In this document: in pieces, positions 43,498 through 52,807 of the stretch
Position numbering within the stretch: the stretch's first letter is position 1
Layout: each line of letters opens with the position of its first letter
Origin: JANMES01 sp038329865
Lineage (GTDB): Bacteria; Planctomycetota; Phycisphaerae; Tepidisphaerales; Tepidisphaeraceae
Assembly: GCA_038329865.1 (NCBI GenBank)
Contig: JBBQNK010000023.1
Span: 5,202 to 69,201 of the forward strand
Direction of reading: 5' to 3'
DNA length: 64,000 bases
Translations under genes and position numbers: made by a program
The notes under the pieces: model-generated
The model's database searches: none
What the model saw: the letters and a program-made list of their open reading frames with translations, nothing else
What the model was told of the DNA's origin: nothing

Positions 43498-45690
43498 TTA
43501 CGGCGCCGGCGGGACGGCCTTTTCATCGACCGTCACATCAAACCCGCGCTTGCGCGAGCCGTGGACAGTCGATGCGGTGAATTTCCCCGTCGCTGCCTGC
43601 CAATCCCAGGTGTCAGTGAAACCCGCGAACTCAACGGTGACGGTCGCCTTGTCCGGGCCGTCAGCTTTGAGCGTGACTTTCAGATCCTTGTGGTGCCACG
43701 GATCAAACACGCTGGCGAACCGCACCGCCGACCCGTTCGCCGTCGCCTGCAGCTGCTGCCACTTGAGCGACTTGCTGTGATCGTTCGCCGTCGAAAGGCC
43801 GATCACCGGCTTGAACGCCGTGTCGGCCACCAGTTGGAACTCGCAGTCAGACTTTCCCTTGCTCAGGCGATATTTGCCCGCCGCTTCGTCGACTTTCTCG
43901 AGCTTGGCGCCCTGCATCAGCCAGGTGATATCCACCGGCTTGGGCGAGCGAACGTCATCCAGCACCAGCACGTAACTCCACTTAACGAATATGAACGTCC
44001 GGCGGAACCGGTCGAGCGCCGGGCGACTCTTCTTCAGCATCTTATCGGTGTAATCGAGATACGACCCGGCGGCCTCTCCTTCAACGACGACCACATCGCC
44101 GGCGTCTTTGAAGGCCGTGATCTTGCCCATCTCGGTCATGTCGGTATTGCCCGGCTGCTGCCAGCTGTCGCCCTGCTGCCGGCCGACGACCGCCTGACCC
44201 AGGCCGTTGATCAGGATCGTGTTCACGCTCGACGAAAGCTTGCCCGGCTCCATCGGGTAGCGATCGGTTTCAGCAACGTAGTCGCCGTCGCTCCAGAGCG
44301 CGAACGAGTTCGCGTCCGGATGATCGTGCGCCACGTTAACGTACGGCAGCACGCCGGTCTTTTCCTTCTCAGTCTTCCGCCAGGAATTAGCTTTGTACCC
44401 GCCCATCGGCCCGCACTTGAACAGCGCCGCGACCGCGTCGTCGTTCCAGGTGTCGCGAACGTCCATCAGGCCGAGGTCGGGGAAGAAGCCAACGGTTGGC
44501 ATTTTCTTGTACGAGCCGCCTTGCAGCGCCGGATCATCGCACAGGAGCGACATCCACGCGTAATCGCGCACGCCGAACTTCGTCGAGTTGATCTTGAGCG
44601 ACTGCCGAATGCCGTCGATCACGTCCGGCTCTTTATTCAGCGCGGCCGTCTTCAGAAAGAACGGATGCATGCTGCCGGCGTGCGTGAAGCAGTCGGCGAA
44701 GTAGAGCGCTTCCTTCAGGCCGGGCGTGGCTTCGTGCATCGCGTACTCGCCGACGGTTTTGAAGAACGGCGAAGCCAGGTGCTTCGTGCCGTAGCAATCA
44801 TCGGAGACTTGAAACGCGAGCCCGAGCGCCCCGGCGCTGGAGCCGTAGCCCGGCCCTTCATGCTGACTGCCGTCGATCGGCAGCCAATCCTCCATGAACT
44901 GCAGCTCCTTGGTGATTTGGCCGAGCAGCCACTGGTCTTCCGGCTTGCCGTCGGACGCGGCGGTGGCGGCGAGAGTCAGGCCCCAGTCGCGGAACCAGCG
45001 GTGGTTGTACGCCGGCACGCCGCGCCAGTAATCGCCGCCGGGGTTTTTCGCCAAATGCCCGCCGTAGTACATCGCGCGGGCGTGGAACCAGAGCGTCTGG
45101 CGGAACTTCTCGCGGAAGGCCGGGTCCAGGTCGTTGTACAGCCAGTCCCACATCAGCGACGCGCCGACCATCGTGAACGAGGCGGTGGTGTCGGAGTTGA
45201 GTTCCTTGTCGTCCGGCTTGGCGTCGGTCCAGTCGTCCTTGCCGTCGAGCCATTTCATGTACTCCATGCACTGGTCGAAGGATTTTTTATCGCCGGTGAG
45301 TGTGTAATGGAGCGCGATCATCGGCATCGCCATCAGGCCGACTTCCTGGCCCCAGCCGTGGTTGGTTTTGCCGTCCTTAGGGATTTTGCATTCGGCGAGG
45401 TAGCCGATCATCTGGTCGTGATAGAGCTTGCCTTCCGGGCTGTTGAAGAACGCCTTGAGGGCCGGCAGGCGATCGGCCGTGAGAAGCAGACGCGGGTGCT
45501 TACCCTCGACCGCGGGCATGAATTTCACCGCCGGGCCGGTCGGCGCTGGATCCGCCTCCGGCAGCTTGAAGTACGGCGACGCGACGCGCGTCTCCCCGCC
45601 CGCCGCCGGAGCCGGTACGTCTTCAGCAAATATTACCGCGCTCGAAAGCGCCACGACCGCTGCCGCCAAAACCATCATGCCGAAACGCAT
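43498..45690 (-). CDS. Heparinase II/III- or alginate lyase-like polysaccharide lyase
   Basis: A 730-residue exported enzyme. I start at the ATG at 45690 with GAGGAA just upstream and a signal peptide (MMVLAAAVVALSSAVIFA). The N-terminal half is an alpha/alpha toroid like alginate lyases and heparinases (HPRLLLTADRLPALK, YNHRWFRDWG, PIDGSQHEGPGYG). The C-terminal half is beta-sandwich rich with a HDHPDANSFALWSDGDY block typical of the Heparinase_II_III family, including His residues that may bind metal. It should cleave uronic-acid-containing polysaccharides outside the cytoplasm. Confidence 0.8.
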   Translation of the reverse strand: MRFGMMVLAAAVVALSSAVIFAEDVPAPAAGGETRVASPYFKLPEADPAPTGPAVKFMPAVEGKHPRLLLTADRLPALKAFFNSPEGKLYHDQMIGYLAECKIPKDGKTNHGWGQEVGLMAMPMIALHYTLTGDKKSFDQCMEYMKWLDGKDDWTDAKPDDKELNSDTTASFTMVGASLMWDWLYNDLDPAFREKFRQTLWFHARAMYYGGHLAKNPGGDYWRGVPAYNHRWFRDWGLTLAATAASDGKPEDQWLLGQITKELQFMEDWLPIDGSQHEGPGYGSSAGALGLAFQVSDDCYGTKHLASPFFKTVGEYAMHEATPGLKEALYFADCFTHAGSMHPFFLKTAALNKEPDVIDGIRQSLKINSTKFGVRDYAWMSLLCDDPALQGGSYKKMPTVGFFPDLGLMDVRDTWNDDAVAALFKCGPMGGYKANSWRKTEKEKTGVLPYVNVAHDHPDANSFALWSDGDYVAETDRYPMEPGKLSSSVNTILINGLGQAVVGRQQGDSWQQPGNTDMTEMGKITAFKDAGDVVVVEGEAAGSYLDYTDKMLKKSRPALDRFRRTFIFVKWSYVLVLDDVRSPKPVDITWLMQGAKLEKVDEAAGKYRLSKGKSDCEFQLVADTAFKPVIGLSTANDHSKSLKWQQLQATANGSAVRFASVFDPWHHKDLKVTLKADGPDKATVTVEFAGFTDTWDWQAATGKFTASTVHGSRKRGFDVTVDEKAVPPAP

Positions 45691-45806
45691 TGTGTTTCCT
45701 CGCTGCAAAAGATTTGAAGTCCGCCGGGAGAGAATGATAGCGACTACCTCAGAATTAGTTCTACCGCGAGAGCGAAGTTCCGTTGCCCGTTCTTCGCATT
45801 TCGTGG

Positions 45807-46008
45807 CATGGGCTGCCAGCCCATGGTCGCGAACTTCGGCGAGCTCAGTCGAGTCGTACGCTGCGACGATCGACGGTACTCGGTCGATGAGGCAAGAGCG
45901 CAGCGATCTTGATTTTGAATACATCCGATTATCGCTTCGCACGGCCTCATGAGCGACCCTGCCGCTCATCGCGCGCGAGTACCCGCGCCCATGGGCAAGC
46001 TGCCCATG
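45807..46008. repeat. Pair of CATGGGC palindromes in opposite orientation
   Basis: CATGGGCTGCCAGCCCATG at 45807-45825 and CATGGGCAAGCTGCCCATG at 45990-46008 are two 19-nt palindromes. Each is flanked by a GTGG on its outer or inner side so that the units are inverted. They occupy the 377-nt divergent gap between the lyase and the dehydrogenase. No gene is seen there. Confidence 0.6.
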
Positions 46009-46067
46009 CCACTTTCATCACGGTCCCGTTTTCAAACTCGTCGACAATTGAATAAGCTATCCGCCGC

Positions 46068-46832
46068 GTGAACCCCCGCCCGCTCAACATCCTGATCACC
46101 GGCGCCGGCAGCGGCGTGGGACGAGGTCTCGCTCACTCACTCGCCGCGAGCGGTCATCGCGTTCACCTGGCCGATCTGAAGGCCGACGCACTCAAAGAAT
46201 CCGCCGCCGATCTTCCGGCTGCGCAAGCGTCGATCCACCCGCTTGACGTTTCCTCGTCCGCTCAAATTCAATCGCTCGCCGATTCGCTGCCGAACGGCAT
46301 CGACGTCCTGATCAACAACGCCGGCCTGCAGAACGTCGCGCCCGTCGCCGAGTTCCCGGAAGACCGCTGGGACCTGCTGATCGACGTCATGCTCAAGGGC
46401 CCGTTCCTGCTGAGCAAAGCGTTCCTCCCCGGCATGCGTCTACGAAACTTCGGCCGAATCATCAACATCGGCTCGATCCACTCGATGGTCGCCTCGCCGT
46501 TCAAGTCCGCCTACGTCTCCGCCAAGCATGGCCTGCTCGGCCTGTCGCGGACGATCGCCCTGGAAACCGGCGACGTCGACATCACCATCAACACCATCTG
46601 CCCCTCGTACGTCCGCACGCCGCTGGTCGACGCGCAGATCAAATCCCAAGCCGCCGCCCACGGCATTTCCGAGCAGGACGTGATCAACAAAATCATGCTA
46701 GAGCCGATGCCGAAGAAGGCGTTCATCAGCCTGGAAGAAATCGCCGCGACGACGACGTTTTTGATGAGCCGCGAGGCAAGAAACATCACCGGCCAAACAA
46801 TCGTGATCGACGGCGGGTGGACGGCGCGGTGA
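46068..46832 (+). CDS. 3-Hydroxybutyrate dehydrogenase-like short-chain dehydrogenase
   Basis: A 254-residue classical SDR started by GTG. The NAD motif TGAGSGVGRG (residues 11-20), NNAG, the catalytic Ser in IGSIHS and the Tyr/Lys in YVSAKHG are all present. The block NTICPSYVRTPLVDAQI and PMPKKAFISLEEIA near the end are typical of D-3-hydroxybutyrate dehydrogenases, which oxidise 3-hydroxybutyrate to acetoacetate. It is followed 31 nt later by pnuC, which has no obvious metabolic link. Confidence 0.85.
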   Translation: MNPRPLNILITGAGSGVGRGLAHSLAASGHRVHLADLKADALKESAADLPAAQASIHPLDVSSSAQIQSLADSLPNGIDVLINNAGLQNVAPVAEFPEDRWDLLIDVMLKGPFLLSKAFLPGMRLRNFGRIINIGSIHSMVASPFKSAYVSAKHGLLGLSRTIALETGDVDITINTICPSYVRTPLVDAQIKSQAAAHGISEQDVINKIMLEPMPKKAFISLEEIAATTTFLMSREARNITGQTIVIDGGWTAR

Positions 46833-46863
46833 TCGATTGCCCGGCCCAAGCTCGTACCTTCCC

Positions 46864-47547
46864 ATGAAAATCTCCCGCAATGTGCTGATCCTCGCCGGCC
46901 TCGTGGGGGTCACCACGATCGCCTCGGCGTGGATGGCGGCCACCGGCCGGGCCTCCTGGCTGGAGGCATTCAGCTTTGTCACCGGCGCGGTGTGCGTGTG
47001 GCTGACCGTGAAAGAAAATGTCTGGAACTTCCCCATCAGCCTCGTGAACGTGGCGGCGTTCGGGATCGTCTTCACCCGGGCGCAGCTGTACGCCGACGCG
47101 GGGCTGCAGGCGGTTTACTTCGTCCTCACGATCATCGGCTGGTACCTCTGGCTCTACGGCGGCGAAGGTCGAACAGAGTTGCACATCGGCCGAGCGCCTT
47201 GGCGCGAGTTGGCGATCGTTTCCGTCATCGGCGTGCTGCTGACCATTGCCCTGACCGTCTACCTCCGCCGCGTGAACGATGCGATGCCCTTCTGGGACGC
47301 GTTCACCACCGTCGTCAGCTTGTGCGCGCAGTGGTTCTTAAATCGCAAATATCTCGAAAACTGGCATTTCTGGATTTTCGTCGACGTGATTTATATCCCC
47401 ATGTATGCGTACAAGGGACTCTACCTCACGTCGTTCCTCTACCTGGTGTTCCTGGTGATGGCGACGATCGGCCTTGTCGAATGGCTGCGGCGGTGGCGAT
47501 CGCAAACTTCGCTGCCCGAGTCGGCAAAGGCGGGGGCCGCGCCATGA
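46864..47547 (+). CDS. pnuC: Nicotinamide riboside transporter PnuC
   Basis: A 227-residue inner-membrane protein with about seven helices and the PnuC hallmarks: WLTVKENVWNFPISLVNV early, TIIGWYLWLYGG in the middle and QWFLNRKYLENWHFWIFVDV near the end. It takes up nicotinamide riboside by facilitated diffusion. The ATG at 46864 is chosen; an upstream TTG would add nine residues. Its stop codon overlaps the nadR start (ATGA), so uptake and phosphorylation are encoded together. Confidence 0.92.
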   Translation: MKISRNVLILAGLVGVTTIASAWMAATGRASWLEAFSFVTGAVCVWLTVKENVWNFPISLVNVAAFGIVFTRAQLYADAGLQAVYFVLTIIGWYLWLYGGEGRTELHIGRAPWRELAIVSVIGVLLTIALTVYLRRVNDAMPFWDAFTTVVSLCAQWFLNRKYLENWHFWIFVDVIYIPMYAYKGLYLTSFLYLVFLVMATIGLVEWLRRWRSQTSLPESAKAGAAP

Positions 47548-48530
47548 CACTCGGGCTCGTCGTCGGAAAGTTCTATCCGCCCCACCGCGGGCACAAGCAT
47601 TTGATCGACACCGCCCGCCGGCAAGTCGACCGGCTTGTGGTGATTCTCGCGCACCATCCTTCGCAGAAAATCCCCGGCGAGCTTCGCAAGGCGTGGCTGG
47701 AAGAGATTCATCCCAATTGCGAAATCCACCTTGTGCCCGACGAACTGGAAAACGACTCGCAGCCGTGGGCGGAGTGGACGATTCGATTTCTCGGACGCTC
47801 GCCGGATGTCGTTTTCACCAGCGAAGTTTACGGCGAAGCGTATGCCGGGTTTATGAACTGCCGGCACGTGTCGGTCGATCGCGAGCGGAAAACGGTCCCC
47901 ATCTCCGGCACGGCCGTCCGGGATTCGCCGTTGGAGCATCTTGATTTTCTCGATCCGTGCGTGCGGGCGCATTTCGTCCGGCGCGTGGTGCTGATCGGCG
48001 CGGAATCGACCGGTAAAACCACGCTCGCGGCGGAACTGGCGGAAACGTTCGGTACGGTTTGGGTTCCCGAGTACGGCCGGGAGTATTGGGAGAGAAAAGT
48101 CGCCGGCCTGAGCATGACCGGCCCGCTGCCGGGCTGGACGAGCGACGAATTCGTGCACATCGCCGCCGAGCAGCAGCGTCGCGAAAATGCCGCCGCGCGC
48201 ACGGCCAACCGCGTACTTTTCGCCGACACTAATGCCTTCGCCACGGGCACCTGGCACGAACGGTACATGGGCGGGCGCAGCGCTTCGGTCGACGCCATCG
48301 GCCGGCGCGATCGCGTCGATCTTTATCTGCTCGCCGAGCCGGATTTTCCCTTCGTGCAAGATGGCTTCCGCGATGGCGAGTCCGTTCGAGCCCAGATGCA
48401 CGAGAACTTTTCCACGCAATTGCAGGCGTTGCCGGTTGCCGTCGTCCGCCTTGCGGGTTCGCTACAGGCACGATTAGCGCTGGCCGCTGCGCGCGTCGAC
48501 GAGTTGCTGCGGAGGCCGTTCGATCTTTGA
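47544..48530 (+). CDS. nadR: NMN adenylyltransferase / ribosylnicotinamide kinase NadR
   Basis: A 328-residue two-domain enzyme. The N-terminal NMN adenylyltransferase has GKFYPPHRGH near residue 8 and ISGTAVRDSP near its end. The C-terminal kinase has Walker A GAESTGKTT (about residue 150) and VPEYGREYWE. The DNA-binding domain seen in enterobacterial NadR is absent. The kinase traps riboside imported by PnuC, and the other domain makes NAD. A strong terminator follows 53 nt after the stop. Confidence 0.92.
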   Translation: MTLGLVVGKFYPPHRGHKHLIDTARRQVDRLVVILAHHPSQKIPGELRKAWLEEIHPNCEIHLVPDELENDSQPWAEWTIRFLGRSPDVVFTSEVYGEAYAGFMNCRHVSVDRERKTVPISGTAVRDSPLEHLDFLDPCVRAHFVRRVVLIGAESTGKTTLAAELAETFGTVWVPEYGREYWERKVAGLSMTGPLPGWTSDEFVHIAAEQQRRENAAARTANRVLFADTNAFATGTWHERYMGGRSASVDAIGRRDRVDLYLLAEPDFPFVQDGFRDGESVRAQMHENFSTQLQALPVAVVRLAGSLQARLALAAARVDELLRRPFDL

Positions 48531-48582
48531 ACGTTCTTTGCACGACTCCGCAAATCCCTTGCGATTGGGACAACATAAACAA

Positions 48583-48619
48583 GCCGCCCGATCGTCTGAC
48601 GATCGGGCGGCCTGTTTTT
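48583..48619. terminator. Bidirectional terminator between nadR and the AAA ATPase gene
   Basis: GCCGCCCGATCG, a five-base loop and CGATCGGGCGGC form a perfect 12-bp stem followed by TGTTTTT on the plus strand. It ends the pnuC-nadR transcript and probably also the convergent AAA gene, whose stop lies 7 nt away. Confidence 0.85.
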
Positions 48620-48625
48620 GCGAAA

Positions 48626-49966
48626 CTATCGCCCCGCCTTGTGCAGCGCCGCCAGGCCGAATGGCACTTCCGGCTTGCCGGCGGGGAAGCCTCGCGTCGC
48701 GGCTTCGTGGGCGTCCTTGATGTCGTTGACCGCCATCAGGACGTCCTCGGCCGTTCGCTCGGTGCGGCCGGCGTGGAGGGCGCGCAGGCCGGAGAGACGC
48801 AGCACTTCCTGCAGGTGCGCGAACGACAGGCCGTCGGAGATCGCGACCGCCTTGGCGATCGAAACGTCCGCCAGCGCCGGCAGCTTGCCGCGCAGGAAGC
48901 GCTCGCGGAGCGAGGCATCGGGAGGCGGCAGCTCGATCATCGCGTCGAATCGGCCGGGGCGGTTGTTCACCGCCGCGTCCAGCTTCTGCGGATGATTCGT
49001 CGTCGCGATCAGCAGCAGCCCGCCGGCCGCGCTCTCGGTGCTCAGGCCGTCGAGCTGGTTGAGGAACGTGCTGACGTTCACCTGCTGCAGCAGCCAGTCG
49101 AGGTCCTCGAGCACCAGCAGCGCCGGCGCCTGGGCCGTCCACTGGTTGATCACGTTGAGCAGGTCGTCGGAGTCGAAGCCCTGCCACGCGCGGAGGCTCA
49201 GCGCCGAGACGGCCGGCAGCGACGCGCCAATCCAGCGAATCAGCGAAGTCTTGCCGTTGCCGGGCGGACCGTAGAGGAGCACGCCGCGGCGGTACGGCAC
49301 GCCGATGTCGCGGTACATCTTGGCCACGTCGGGCTCGAAGAAGCCGAGAATTTCGCGGCGAACGCGCTCGAGCAGCGCCGGCGGCTGAACGAGGGCGGCC
49401 TGCGCATCGTCCGGCCGAACGCGCGGCGGGCGCGTCTCGGCGTTGTACTCGCCGATGACCTGCCACGTCTTACGATTCGCCTCGCGCCGCGCCTGCAGCA
49501 CCGCCCGACGGAGCGTTGCGAACGCCGCCGCCGACGGCGCCGCCACCAGCCACAGGTAGCCGTCGCCGTGGGCCGCGCTGAACCAGAACCACCGCGCGAT
49601 GACGGCCTCATGCCGGAACAGCCGGAGGAATCCGCTGGGGTGTTCCCACGCGTTGGTTTCGTTGAACGTGAGATTCGAAACGACCTGCCCGCCGCGCAGC
49701 TGCGCCGGCGGCAGTTCCCACACGGCCTCGGTCTCGCCGAGCGCCGGGAGCAGGCGGGTGATGTCGTTCAGATCGAACGAGTTCGACGCTTCGAAGATGC
49801 GGTACGTCGAGAGCTCATTGGCATCGAGATAAGCGCGCAGATTCGCCGCCGAACATTCGCAGAGCGTAAGCGTGGCCGGTAGCGCTCCCGCCGCCTGCGC
49901 CGGGCGCAGCGCGGGCTGGCTCGCGCCCGTGTATTCCGCCGTGAAGTTTTGAAGTTCCGTTTCCAT
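48626..49966 (-). CDS. AAA family ATPase (BCS1-like core) with unknown N-terminal domain
   Basis: About 446 residues from the ATG at 49966; an earlier ATG at 50032 would add an Arg-rich tail. Residues 1-210 form a domain I do not recognise. The AAA module follows: Walker A GPPGNGKTS, Walker B LLVLEDLDWLL, sensor I LLLIATTNHPQ and arginine finger NNRPGRFD. The order and spacing resemble BCS1/YME-like single AAA proteins. No membrane helix or protease domain is present. It probably remodels or unfolds a protein partner; none is apparent nearby. Confidence 0.78.
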   Translation of the reverse strand: METELQNFTAEYTGASQPALRPAQAAGALPATLTLCECSAANLRAYLDANELSTYRIFEASNSFDLNDITRLLPALGETEAVWELPPAQLRGGQVVSNLTFNETNAWEHPSGFLRLFRHEAVIARWFWFSAAHGDGYLWLVAAPSAAAFATLRRAVLQARREANRKTWQVIGEYNAETRPPRVRPDDAQAALVQPPALLERVRREILGFFEPDVAKMYRDIGVPYRRGVLLYGPPGNGKTSLIRWIGASLPAVSALSLRAWQGFDSDDLLNVINQWTAQAPALLVLEDLDWLLQQVNVSTFLNQLDGLSTESAAGGLLLIATTNHPQKLDAAVNNRPGRFDAMIELPPPDASLRERFLRGKLPALADVSIAKAVAISDGLSFAHLQEVLRLSGLRALHAGRTERTAEDVLMAVNDIKDAHEAATRGFPAGKPEVPFGLAALHKAGR

Positions 49967-50337
49967 GATGACCCCACGTTCAATTCCGCGCCGACGACGA
50001 CTCCGCCGGCGATTCGTGCCGTAACGATTCATGCCAATACAAACCGCGCCAGGCGGCCATTGCTTCGTTAAATGTTTCTATTCGACAATCGAGCGACCGT
50101 ATCGGCCGCGCTAATGACTCGCATCGCTGCGCATCGATCGCGGCTGCGATCGCACGGTGCGATGGAGAATGGATGTGATGTTCCTGACACGCATAAAAGT
50201 CCTTTGAGGGGAGGGAATTTACCGTTCATTTCGAATTTTGCAACGGAATTTTTGAAAAGAGATTGAGTCGCGATAACGGCGGAGGCGCGAGGGCATCAAT
50301 CTTGATTCTTGTCCTGCCAACGTGACTTAGTAGTGAC

Positions 50338-50420
50338 GTCATCCCCAGGTACTCCGAGGGATCTCGGATGTTCCAGCGATTTTTGTGGCTTCGAGATCCC
50401 TCGGAGTACCTCGGGATGAC
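50338..50420. repeat. Inverted-repeat element, 'GTCATCCCGAGGTACTCCGAGG' type
   Basis: The left arm (50338-50366, GTCATCCCCAGGTACTCCGA...) and right arm (50391-50420) are almost exact reverse complements and enclose a 24-nt loop. It lies in the 615-nt gap 49967-50581. The rest of that gap holds no convincing gene; a TAGTAT-like -10 lies about 35 nt before the next start. Confidence 0.8.
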
Positions 50421-50581
50421 ATCGTTGAGGTTTTTTAGACACCCTCTGAGCTACGCCGAAGGACGACGTCAACTAGAATCTCGCGATTCACTGACGGTAA
50501 AATACATTTGGATGCGCCGCGCCGCCGTTTTGCGCGAATGAACTGCGCCTGTAGTATCATGCGATCTTCGGAGACACACTC

Positions 50582-51568
50582 ATGGGGCATCACAAACGGT
50601 TCTTCTTTGTACTGATTCTTTTCGCAGGCGCAACGGCCGCGCAGGCCGCCCCGCGCGAAGTCGTGCCGGACGCGTCGGACACGCGGAAGCAGATCGACGC
50701 GTTGATCCAGGACGCGCCCGACCATCGCGCCACGCTCGGCCTGATGCAGACGGCGATGGAGCTTTCCATTTCCTACGGCGCTCCCGCCTGGAACGCCGGC
50801 GATCATGACGCCTGCTGCAAGTTTTACGTCAAGACCGCGCAATCGTTGTGCGCCGCATTCGACGGCCCTAAAAACGCCTCTGAGCCGGCGCAGACGATTC
50901 TCAAGAGCCTCCATACCGCGCTCGATCGTGTCGCCACGAGCACCGATGTCGATGCCAACGCCTGGACCATGCGTTACGTGTTCGACAAGACCGAAGTGGC
51001 GGTGGCCGTGCAATCCGGGCGATCCGCAGCCATGGCGGCGCTGGGGAGCGAGTGTGCCGCGCGGTCGTCGTATCAGGACGCCACGGACGCCTACACCGAA
51101 GCATCGGCGGCGCTGCACGAGTTGCAGGGATTGCCGATCGAGAGCATCAAGCTAAGCACGCGGTACACGCCGTTCGCGCTGGGCGATGCGTTATTCGCGC
51201 AGCGGAAGTACGCCGAAGCCGCCGCCGCGATCGACGACGGACTGAAGTTCATCCCCGACTACGCCGCCCAGGCCGGCGACATTCGGAAGAATTTCGAAAA
51301 CCCGGCGCTGTACCGAGTGCTCATCGACGACCTCCGCGCCGCCGCTGACAAAAAGCCGGATGACGCTTCGTTGCAATTCCTGTACGGCTACCACCTTTAC
51401 TTCACCGGCCAGCGCCCGCAGGCCAAGGCGTACCTGGAGCGTGCGAAGAAACTGGACTCGAACTTAACCGGCGTAGGCAAACTCTTGTCCGCCCCCAACG
51501 CCGTCAAACCACCGCCGATGATCGACACGCCGCCCGTGCGGCCACTGCCGCGGAACGGGGATTTGTAG
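50582..51568 (+). CDS. Secreted helical-repeat (TPR-like) protein
   Basis: A 328-residue protein with a signal peptide (RFFFVLILFAGATAAQA) and an Ala-rich helical body with TPR-like pairs, clearest at ALFAQRKYAEAAAAIDDGL and LQFLYGYHLYFTGQRPQAKAYL. It ends in a Pro-rich tail. GGAG lies about 8 nt before the ATG. It is followed after 11 nt by a lipoprotein gene, and the two probably form an operon. Function unknown. Confidence 0.7.
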   Translation: MGHHKRFFFVLILFAGATAAQAAPREVVPDASDTRKQIDALIQDAPDHRATLGLMQTAMELSISYGAPAWNAGDHDACCKFYVKTAQSLCAAFDGPKNASEPAQTILKSLHTALDRVATSTDVDANAWTMRYVFDKTEVAVAVQSGRSAAMAALGSECAARSSYQDATDAYTEASAALHELQGLPIESIKLSTRYTPFALGDALFAQRKYAEAAAAIDDGLKFIPDYAAQAGDIRKNFENPALYRVLIDDLRAAADKKPDDASLQFLYGYHLYFTGQRPQAKAYLERAKKLDSNLTGVGKLLSAPNAVKPPPMIDTPPVRPLPRNGDL

Positions 51569-51579
51569 CGGGGACGCAA

Positions 51580-52098
51580 ATGTCACCGATCGCCGCCATC
51601 CGCGTCGCCGCGTGCTGCAGCCTGCTGCTCGCGCTCGGCTGCGCGCAAAGCGCCGGCGGCCCGACTTCCCGGGCGACCGTGATCGATCAGAAGCAAGTCC
51701 TCGTCGATGCGATTGCTGATGAAAGCCAGTTCGTGAGTATTTCCGTTGACAACAGTGTCGTTGAAATTCACACAAACGCCGTCGACCGCGTCGTCAAGCA
51801 AGGCCCCGCCATCATCCCGGCCTTGCTCAAAAAGATGCGCATGCCGGGGATTAATTTCGACACGTTCATCCGCTGCTACAGCGCCGCCGAGCAAATCGCG
51901 GAGAAACAGGGACTGCAAGATCAAATCTATTGGACCGGCGGCGCAACCTCACCGGATTTCGAGGAGTTGGTCTCGGAGCACGGGACTACTAGCCAAAAAA
52001 TCGGGCCCGGCGGGCAGACATTCGACGATGCGTTCCGCAAGCGAGTGATTGACAGCATCGAAAAGTGCTTCGCCGAAAACAAAAACCCTGCCCCTTAA
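51580..52098 (+). CDS. Small lipoprotein of unknown function
   Basis: A 172-residue predicted lipoprotein (lipobox LALGC, Cys21). The body is mostly helical with no motif I recognise; QGPAIIPALLKKMRMPG looks like one HEAT-type helix. GGGGA lies just before the ATG. It is the second gene after the TPR-like protein. Confidence 0.65.
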   Translation: MSPIAAIRVAACCSLLLALGCAQSAGGPTSRATVIDQKQVLVDAIADESQFVSISVDNSVVEIHTNAVDRVVKQGPAIIPALLKKMRMPGINFDTFIRCYSAAEQIAEKQGLQDQIYWTGGATSPDFEELVSEHGTTSQKIGPGGQTFDDAFRKRVIDSIEKCFAENKNPAP

Positions 52099-52201
52099 TT
52101 CACGTCGCTTGCTCGGCTCGTCGGCTGATTGCTCGGCCACATCGGATAGGCTCGAATTGCGGGATGCCTATAAGCGCCGAAAGGATTGTCGCACCGTGTG
52201 T

Positions 52202-52807
52202 TCATTCCGCCGCGACCAGCATCGGCTTAAAGCTTGCCCCGCTAAGCCCGGCAGATTCGATCGCGTTCTTTATCCGAGCTGTAACAACCATGATTATCTT
52301 GAAATACTTCATTCGAAAAACCTGCTGTTGTCCGATTGAAGCAGGAATGACGCAACCGGTAACCAGCCCGCTCGGGCGACCATTTTTTATTGGACCGAAC
52401 AGCACCGAGTGTTGAACATCAAGACAATCGACTTCTGAAATTACATTGATACCAAGTCGATCGGAAGGATTTCCGTCCAAGGTCGATCGCAACAGTTGAA
52501 TATCATTAGGCGCAACGCTCAACAAAAGTTCGGCGGCACGTTTTGAAAATACCGGCGTGCCGTACGCTGCGAAATTGATGTCTCGGAGGGTTCCATCCGT
52601 AATGCGCTGGACGGGAACGACAATATCCGGCGAAACAGGTTGCGCGCGTGCCAAAAGCGATGTGATGTCGAAGGCCGGCCCGTCCTCTCGCGCTTCGGTG
52701 GTCGCGCAACGGCCCTCGTCATTCTTATCGTCTGATAGCGAAAACCATTCTTTGGAATGAATTGTCATAAACCCCGATGCGACCACCCAGCGATCGCCAG
52801 CGGTCAT
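52202..52807 (-). CDS. Imm11-like (DUF1629) protein, possible toxin-immunity protein
   Basis: A 201-residue cytosolic protein from the ATG at 52807, with GGGGAAGGA 4 nt upstream. It shows the Imm11/PF07791 pattern: TPVFSKRAAELLLSVAPNDIQLL, then INVISEVDCLDVQHS, then VFRMKYFKIIMVVTARIKNAIESAGLSG near the end. In other bacteria such proteins often protect against polymorphic toxins, though many are orphans of unknown role. Its start shares one base with the stop of the upstream lipoprotein gene (TGATG). No toxin gene is nearby. Confidence 0.7.
   Translation of the reverse strand: MTAGDRWVVASGFMTIHSKEWFSLSDDKNDEGRCATTEAREDGPAFDITSLLARAQPVSPDIVVPVQRITDGTLRDINFAAYGTPVFSKRAAELLLSVAPNDIQLLRSTLDGNPSDRLGINVISEVDCLDVQHSVLFGPIKNGRPSGLVTGCVIPASIGQQQVFRMKYFKIIMVVTARIKNAIESAGLSGASFKPMLVAAE

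Noticed and set aside
43441..45717. A 758-codon open frame on the plus strand opposite the polysaccharide lyase
   Set aside because: It is a GC-driven mirror of the lyase gene: Arg/His/Val-rich, no signal peptide or motif, while the minus strand encodes a recognisable enzyme.
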